Source: Sanguinoderma infundibulare
Taxonomy: Eukaryota; Basidiomycota; Agaricomycetes; Polyporales; Polyporaceae
Assembly (NCBI GenBank): GCA_032821775.1
Contig: JAVLRN010000005.1
Coordinates: 1,736,001-1,800,000, forward strand
DNA length: 64,000 bases
Reading direction: 5' to 3'
The stretch's first letter is position 1. Each line of letters starts with the position of its first letter. The position numbers and the translations under genes are program-made. The notes below the pieces were generated by a model that ran no database searches, was not told the origin of the DNA, and saw nothing but the letters and a program-made list of their open reading frames with translations. Of this stretch, positions 58,629 to 64,000 are shown piece after piece.

Positions 58629-59723
58629 ACCCAAATGATGGACATGGACATGCTGGTCAACGTACTCAATCCTTGGACTTATAGTACTAAACTCCGCTGT
58701 GGACTGAATATACTGTATACTTTGATCGAAACATTCGAACAGTCTATATCAGCATCAATATTGTTGCCTTGTATTATTATCTGCTGCTCGTTTCTGTACT
58801 ATACGACTCTACTAGTGTCCGGCTTACACGCCCGGGTCCTGTCACTCACGCGATACGGTCTTTTTCCTCTGGATCTCACTCGTGCCCCGTGGAACGGCAC
58901 CGAACGTTCTATCTTCGAACGTTCTGCACGCACTCGGCCGCGGGGAACAGAACGCTTGTTGCGTCGTCCAAGCTTCCAAACGTCTTAAATGCGGCCGCTA
59001 GCTGCCGCGGCCGGACAGCGAACCTGATATGCGGGTATCGTATGACATCTCTGGCAGACGCTGGCATTACCGTCACTCTCGAGTCTCCAGGATCTGAAGA
59101 ATTTGAATTGCTGCCGCCTCGACGGCATGAATCGTCCGGCGTCGAACAGAAAACAGAGAATTCGAAGCTACTTACGTGCGAACGCACGCTGAGCGCTCCC
59201 TAGCCTCATTCCCGCAGAAGATGACGATCCCACGGTCGCACGCCCAGCCGTGCGCAATCTTGGACAAGATTCGCAAGAAGGGCCCAGCACGAGCACACGA
59301 TGACGAGACCGTTCCTCGGTCCGACGCCTTGGGTCTTGCCTTTGCCAGGAACCTTGGCGGCGGTAGGGCCCGCCGGACGGGCGGGAGCGTGCCCCGTGTC
59401 ATACGAGCTTAACCCATGGCCAGAAATCGCCCAAAGAATGAAGCATCGAATCACGGCCGGACGTCGTCGGACGTCGAGATTCCATACTCGATACCGGGCG
59501 GAACAGGGACAGAAGTCTTGTGGCCTGCGCCACCAGGCGCGGCATCGGAGTATGCCCCTCGACAGTGAATTGTCGCAGCCGAAGCCAACCCTGCGCAGTG
59601 CCCTCTTATCGTAACATACCAAGCACGGACAATACAGTACAGTGGTATGACTTGAATAACCGGATTTGACACAGCACGAGAGGGAACAGGCATGATTTGA
59701 GCAGGCCAAGCCGAATGCTCCGC
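58629..59723. other. 1.1-kb convergent region before NOP2
   Basis: This holds the 3' flanks of SUR7-like paralog 2 (+) and NOP2 (-). A 173-codon minus frame (59206-59727) has no motif and overlaps the NOP2 stop. No other gene is supported. Confidence 0.45.
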
Positions 59724-62700
59724 TCACTCAGTGACAGCGGCATCTCTGCCTGCCGCCACAGGGACGGTTTTGGTCCGCGGCGGGACCTTGAACCCCTTCG
59801 CTTTCATACGTCTCCGCTTGCTCTCTGCGGAAGGGAAGGCGTCAAGTTGACAAAGGTCAGCATCCAGATCCAAGACATCGTCCCAAGCCCCGCCCGTTCG
59901 TCCCTCGACGTCGTTCGCGCGGCGGGGTCGTCTTTCAAGGGATTAAGATAGTCAAGGAAGATGTGCTCACCTTCGATGTACGGCTGGTCCTCAGCATCGT
60001 CGAACGCGAACGACGCGCCCTCCATATCGACATCCATGCCCGTGCCGGCAGAGGTCTCGACCTTCTCATCCTTGGCCTTCGCGCGTTTCTCGACTTTGAA
60101 CTTCGCGACGTAGAACCCGTCCATGTTGTGCACGTGAGGATAGAAGCGACGCGTAAGGCCCAGCTTGTCGCTGAACGTCTTTCCACGATAGCTCGTGTAC
60201 CCGGGACGACCGAACTCGAGCCCGGTCTCGACAAGCTTGACGTTCGGCCGCTTCTTCAGCGCGTAATCGACGACGGCCTCGTTCTCGTCCACCGTAACGG
60301 AGCAGGTCGAGTAGACGAGGTACCCGCCGGTCTTCGAGTCCGGAGTGATGCTGTCGATGGCGCAGAGGATCAGCTGCTTTTGGAGGTGTGAGAGGAGCGT
60401 GAAATCACGCTCGGACTGTGGTCAAACGTAAGAAACATGGGACCCAGTCAGAATCAATGCATCAGCTTCGTGCGGAGACAGGGAGGGAGAGGGCGTAGAC
60501 ACAGCGGAGCAGGCGTACCTTGTTCGTCTTGACGCTTGCGTCCTTGGAGATGACACCTGTCCCGCTACATGGAGCATCGAGCAGGACCCTGTCGAACCCC
60601 CCGATGACCTTCGGGAACTCGCGGCCGTCGTAAGAGCATACGACAACGTTCTTGCAGCCTAGCCGGTGGACGTTCGCAGTTAGGCTCTTCACACGCGCCT
60701 TGTTCGCATCGTTGGCGAACACAACGCCGGTGTTCTGCATGAGCGCCGCCATGTGTGTCGTCTTTCCACCAGGGGCCGACGCCATGTCCAACACGCGCTC
60801 TCCAGGTTGGGGCGAGAGCGCTATCACGGGCAAGAATGAGGAGGCCGCCTGTAGCATGTAGTGTCCTGCTAGGTACTCGGGGGTCGCGCCAATCGGGACG
60901 CTAGATTCGAACACTTGCAGGCCGACGTTTGTCCACTTGCCGATGGGCTCCAAGTTCACGCCGCGGTTAATCAGCGCCTGCGCGAGGTCACGTCGCCGTG
61001 TGCGGAGGGTGTTCGTTCGGATCGTTACCGGTCGCGGTACCTCGTTTGCCTCGAAGAACTCAATCGCCTACGGGGAATATTCAGTGCCGGATCTCAGTGA
61101 ATTGAGTCTAAACCCGAGTGTCCCAACCGGCCTTCTTACCCCATACGGGAACAATGCCTGACGGAAGACTGTCGTCCGATACAGCAGGGTCAAGGCATGA
61201 TCCTTGCGCTGTACTCACGGGACATGTCTACCGTACGCGAGATTCACAGGGTCATTGTCACGTAGCGAGACAACATGATCGGAACATTCGTGGAATCTCA
61301 AGATCACTAACAAATGACATACCTCTGCAACCGGGAAGAGTTGGAACAGCTTCTCCGCGAGGAAATCGTTGTAGCCGTAATAACTTGCGATGTCAGAGAT
61401 GAGCTGCTGAACGTATTCCGCTCGTGCCCTGTTAGCGCGAATAATCAGTACAAGGTCTGTGGTGAGTTATCACATAGGCTGTATTTGGAAGAACGGAGAT
61501 GAATTTCTTCGCTCCTCCCAAGTCGAGGAGGACGCATACTGGTGGTCACGGCGTGCACGCAAAGTAGATGTCTCTTTAAATGCTTCCGCGTGGTATCTGT
61601 TTGGCAGAGACGATGCAGAGTACTCGTCGGACGCGACGCGTTTGGCATAGTCTGCCAGAATATGCCGCGAAATCGGGAGGGAAGAGAAGCAGGAACGTAG
61701 CACACAATTGCGCCCGCGCGACGTGCCTGCTACGCGTTGACACGAACAAACAGCTCACTGTCTGCGGAGAAGAAGCTCTAGAAAGAGTAGAACGACCACG
61801 CACCTCCCCTTCGCGGCAAGCCTTTTGAAGTTGCCCAGCACTCTGACACATTCGCGCATTCGTCTCTGCACCGTGTGCACGTCCGGACCGCCCTGCTTCT
61901 TCTCCTCTTCCCTCTCCTCTGCCGTCGGCAACACGAACTCAGCGCTGCCCTCCCCACCCTCGCCCTCCTCGTCCATATCCGCATCCTCAAAGTCGTCCCC
62001 ACTCTCCTCTCCGGCAAGCTCCGCCTGACGCATCTCCTCCATGTCGAGTTCCGCCTCCCTGGCCGCTTTCGCATCCAAGGCACGCGAGCGCACTTCCATG
62101 TTCTTCATGGTAATGGGGGCGTCCTCGTCGTCTTCGTCCTCGTCGCTATCATCCGAGGATGCATCTGACGCGGTGGGTATGATCTTAAGCGGGCGATCGG
62201 CTTGCTTCGACCTTTTGCTCTTCAGCTTCACAGGAAGCTCCTCCTCTTCTTCTTCCTCGTCCGAGCCGAGGTCGAGCTCCTGGGCGGGACCTCTTAGCAG
62301 GTCGTCGCTGAACAAATAGACCGCCTGTGAGTTCAAGCGACCTAGAGAGACATGGAACACGTACGTATCCTCTACGCCGTCCATGTCAAAGTCATTGAGG
62401 TCTCCATCGAAGCCAACGAACTCTTCGTCTTCATCGCTGTCATGAAATAATGTCCAGAAAGAATGGAATGTGGGCACTCGCGCGGACACCGCGGGAGAAG
62501 CATCACGTACTTTGCCCGCTCCTGCAAATCGCCATCGTCTTCCATGTCCTCCCAGCCTTCACTGCTCCCCGCTCCCTCGTCTTCATCCTCAAACCGAGCT
62601 TTCTTCTTAGGCTTTGATTTGTCGGACTTGGTCTTGGCCTGACCCTTGGAAGCCACCTTCTCCTTGCCCTTCACTGCAGGTGACCTGACAGATTTGCCCG

Positions 62701-62866
62701 CATGAGTCTCGGTGTCCTTCACCTTTTTTGCAGGCCGCCTGTTTCCGGCATCGACGTCGTCCGCTTTACGCTTGCCGAGTTTCTTCTGGGATGGCCGTCC
62801 GGCGTTTTCTTGCACTTCAGCAAAGGGTGCGGGGTCTCCCTGCTTGCTCTTTGCACGTCTTCCCAT
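59724..62866 (-). CDS. NOP2: 25S rRNA cytosine-C5 methyltransferase Nop2
   Basis: Seven exons: 62866-62511, 62436-62365, 62307-61804, 61428-61323, 61067-60519, 60415-59971, 59824-59724 (710 aa). Nop2 methylates 25S rRNA in the nucleolus and is needed for 60S ribosome assembly. A Lys-rich and then acidic N-terminal third ([20 protein letters not shown]) precedes the RsmB-like core. Core motifs are [27 protein letters not shown]-binding [18 protein letters not shown] (motif IV Cys), and [12 protein letters not shown] (catalytic motif VI Cys). The tail [17 protein letters not shown] is basic. Introns 3 (375 bp) and 4 (255 bp) are several times longer than the other four. The gene is divergent from the FUN14-like gene, with 288 bp between start codons. 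Confidence 0.95.
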
Positions 62867-63154
62867 GGCGAGAGGATTATGAGGAGCAGAAAGGAGGGGT
62901 GAGATTAACGATTCCGCGACCGAGCTGCAGACAGAAATTTCAAGCGCCCAGGGGAAGTTGTCCCAGAATGGCAGGCGGACCGGAATGTTTGTCAATATTT
63001 GGGTGTTTTCCTGGAAAGGAAAAACTATCCACGCAACGATCGTGACGTCAGACACCAGGGCGGGTGGGCGGCACCGTTTGGGTCGGACGCTGCAGCAACT
63101 GCGACGAGAGGATCGCCAGCTCGCACCTCGACCACCATCGCGCGTCCCTGCGGC

Positions 63155-64000
63155 ATGTCTCCCGTAATCCCATCCCTGCTGTCTCGCCCCCTCTGCGGCA
63201 CCCTGCGCAAGGCGCCGTCAGGCTGCGCCCCCGGAAGCGTCACCAAAACATACTTCACTCCCAACAACCTTCGTGGAGGTACACACCGTCCTTTCTTCCA
63301 CCACACCTTCCGACCTTCGTTCTGCAATTGTCCTCCGCCGCCTACCATTCCTCGGCCCCAACAGAGTTTTTCGGTTGTTAGAAAGGGCTCCTTTGGCAAC
63401 TTCCGCACTGTGCCCCTCTACTGGATGAAGGTTGGTTTGTGCGGCGTCGGTCTGTCGCTCACTTTCCTGGCTGCACCGGTGATCTATTGTGACCGTAAGT
63501 CGCCTTCATTTCATTGCAATCCTGTTCTTATGGACTCGACCTTGAGTAGCTGTGACGACCAAGAGTGCGTCTCCTGCAACCATCCCTCCTCCTCAACCTT
63601 ACGCTCAAGCTGCATCGTCGCCCCATCATCCACTACCCCCTCCTCCCCGGTCAAGCGTGAACCTCTATGAGTTGACGTTCGGCACCGTCTGCGGTGTCTG
63701 CGCTGGAGTCTTCGTGAAGAAGGGCGCAAAATTTGTTGCATTTGCCCTCGGTGGTGTCTTCGTTCTCCTCCAGGTGTGTACCCCGACTTCCTCTCAACGT
63801 CATCCATACGCAGTCTATCTGATAACAGTCATCATCCGCACAGTATTTGGGTTCTCTGTCAATCGTGCGCGTGGACTGGAGCCGCGCCGCAAGCCGCTTC
63901 GAGAACCTCGCGTACACAAAAGACGCGTCGGGTGTGTTACGACCACCTAGCGTCGCCTCGCTCTTCCGCTGGATCATTGACTTCTTGACCGCCGACTTCC
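63155..64000 (+). CDS. FUN14 (FUNDC1-like) family protein, 5' part
   Basis: Exons 63155-63494, 63550-63773 and 63844 to the window end; the 3' end is outside. The N-terminus is basic and rich in Ser/Pro, consistent with a mitochondrial presequence. The FUN14 core is clear: NLYELTFGTVCGVCAGVFVK, then FVAFALGGVFVLLQ joined across intron 2 to YLGSLSIVRVDW. FUN14 proteins sit in the mitochondrial outer membrane; animal FUNDC1 is a mitophagy receptor, while the fungal role is not settled. The exon 1 model is a continuous frame; an intron near 63280 was tested and leads to a stop. Confidence 0.82.

Larger units (their letters stand above)
57405..58815. repeat. Tandem duplication, unit 2 (SUR7-like gene with flanks)
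   Basis: Counterpart of 55660-57010; see that entry. The identity is visibly partial, so the duplication is not recent. Confidence 0.7.

Noticed and set aside
59206..59727. 173-codon minus-strand open frame after NOP2
   Set aside because: It overlaps the NOP2 stop region, is Cys/Arg-rich without pattern, and no splice sites or motifs support it.
63272..63362. Possible extra intron in the FUN14-like gene
   Set aside because: Joining the GTACAC donor to the CAG acceptor leads to a stop within six codons.

Overview
The window looks like nuclear DNA of a basidiomycete fungus, most likely an Agaricomycete (Polyporales-like). The evidence is GC-rich coding DNA packed with short introns (mostly 45-75 bp), short intergenic spaces, many divergent gene pairs, a DUF6533-type membrane protein family that I know only from basidiomycetes, and best-remembered matches to basidiomycete forms of PRP28, YOS9, NOP2 and eIF2B-epsilon. 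No tRNA, rRNA, CRISPR array, virus or intact transposon was recognised. All gene models were built by hand: introns were placed so that conserved protein motifs stay in frame, and exon lengths were checked for phase.

Layout. 0-10 kb: 3' end of an NSE1-like RING protein (+), a long AAA ATPase with a mitochondrial-type N-terminus (-), PIS1 phosphatidylinositol synthase (-), and BNA4 kynurenine 3-monooxygenase (+). 10-19 kb: a four-AT-hook protein (-), YOS9 ER lectin (+), a possible decayed P450 fragment, and a HAL4/NPR1-type kinase (-). 19-24.7 kb: a 5.7-kb stretch with no gene I can support. 24.7-36.5 kb: PRP28 spliceosomal helicase (-), a small EF-hand-like protein (+), a family-16 methyltransferase (-), a Rho GEF (+) and asparagine synthetase (-). 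37-43 kb: an accessory patch with an intact aldo-keto reductase, a truncated and a fuller DUF6533 gene, and a decayed aldo-keto reductase start. 43-54 kb: SSO-type syntaxin (+), BNA5 kynureninase (+), BNA7 kynurenine formamidase (-), PMP3 (+), GCD6/eIF2B-epsilon (-) and an acidic Ala/Glu-rich protein (-). 55-64 kb: two tandem SUR7/PalI-like membrane proteins (+), NOP2 rRNA methyltransferase (-) and the start of a FUN14-family protein (+).

How genes work together. Three enzymes of tryptophan-to-NAD (kynurenine) metabolism lie here. BNA5 and BNA7 are tail-to-tail neighbours and BNA4 is about 36 kb away. The other genes are mostly housekeeping: splicing, translation initiation, ribosome maturation, ER quality control, secretion and lipid synthesis.

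Most unusual signals. (1) Three of the ten PRP28 introns must start with GC rather than GT. PRP28 is itself a helicase acting at the 5' splice site, and six of about 105 inferred introns in the window are GC-AG. (2) PMP3 has a 5-nt exon. (3) Both SUR7-like paralogs keep an upstream reading frame that overlaps the main start codon. (4) An aldo-keto reductase/DUF6533 module is duplicated and decaying. (5) NOP2 has two very long introns that could host snoRNAs.
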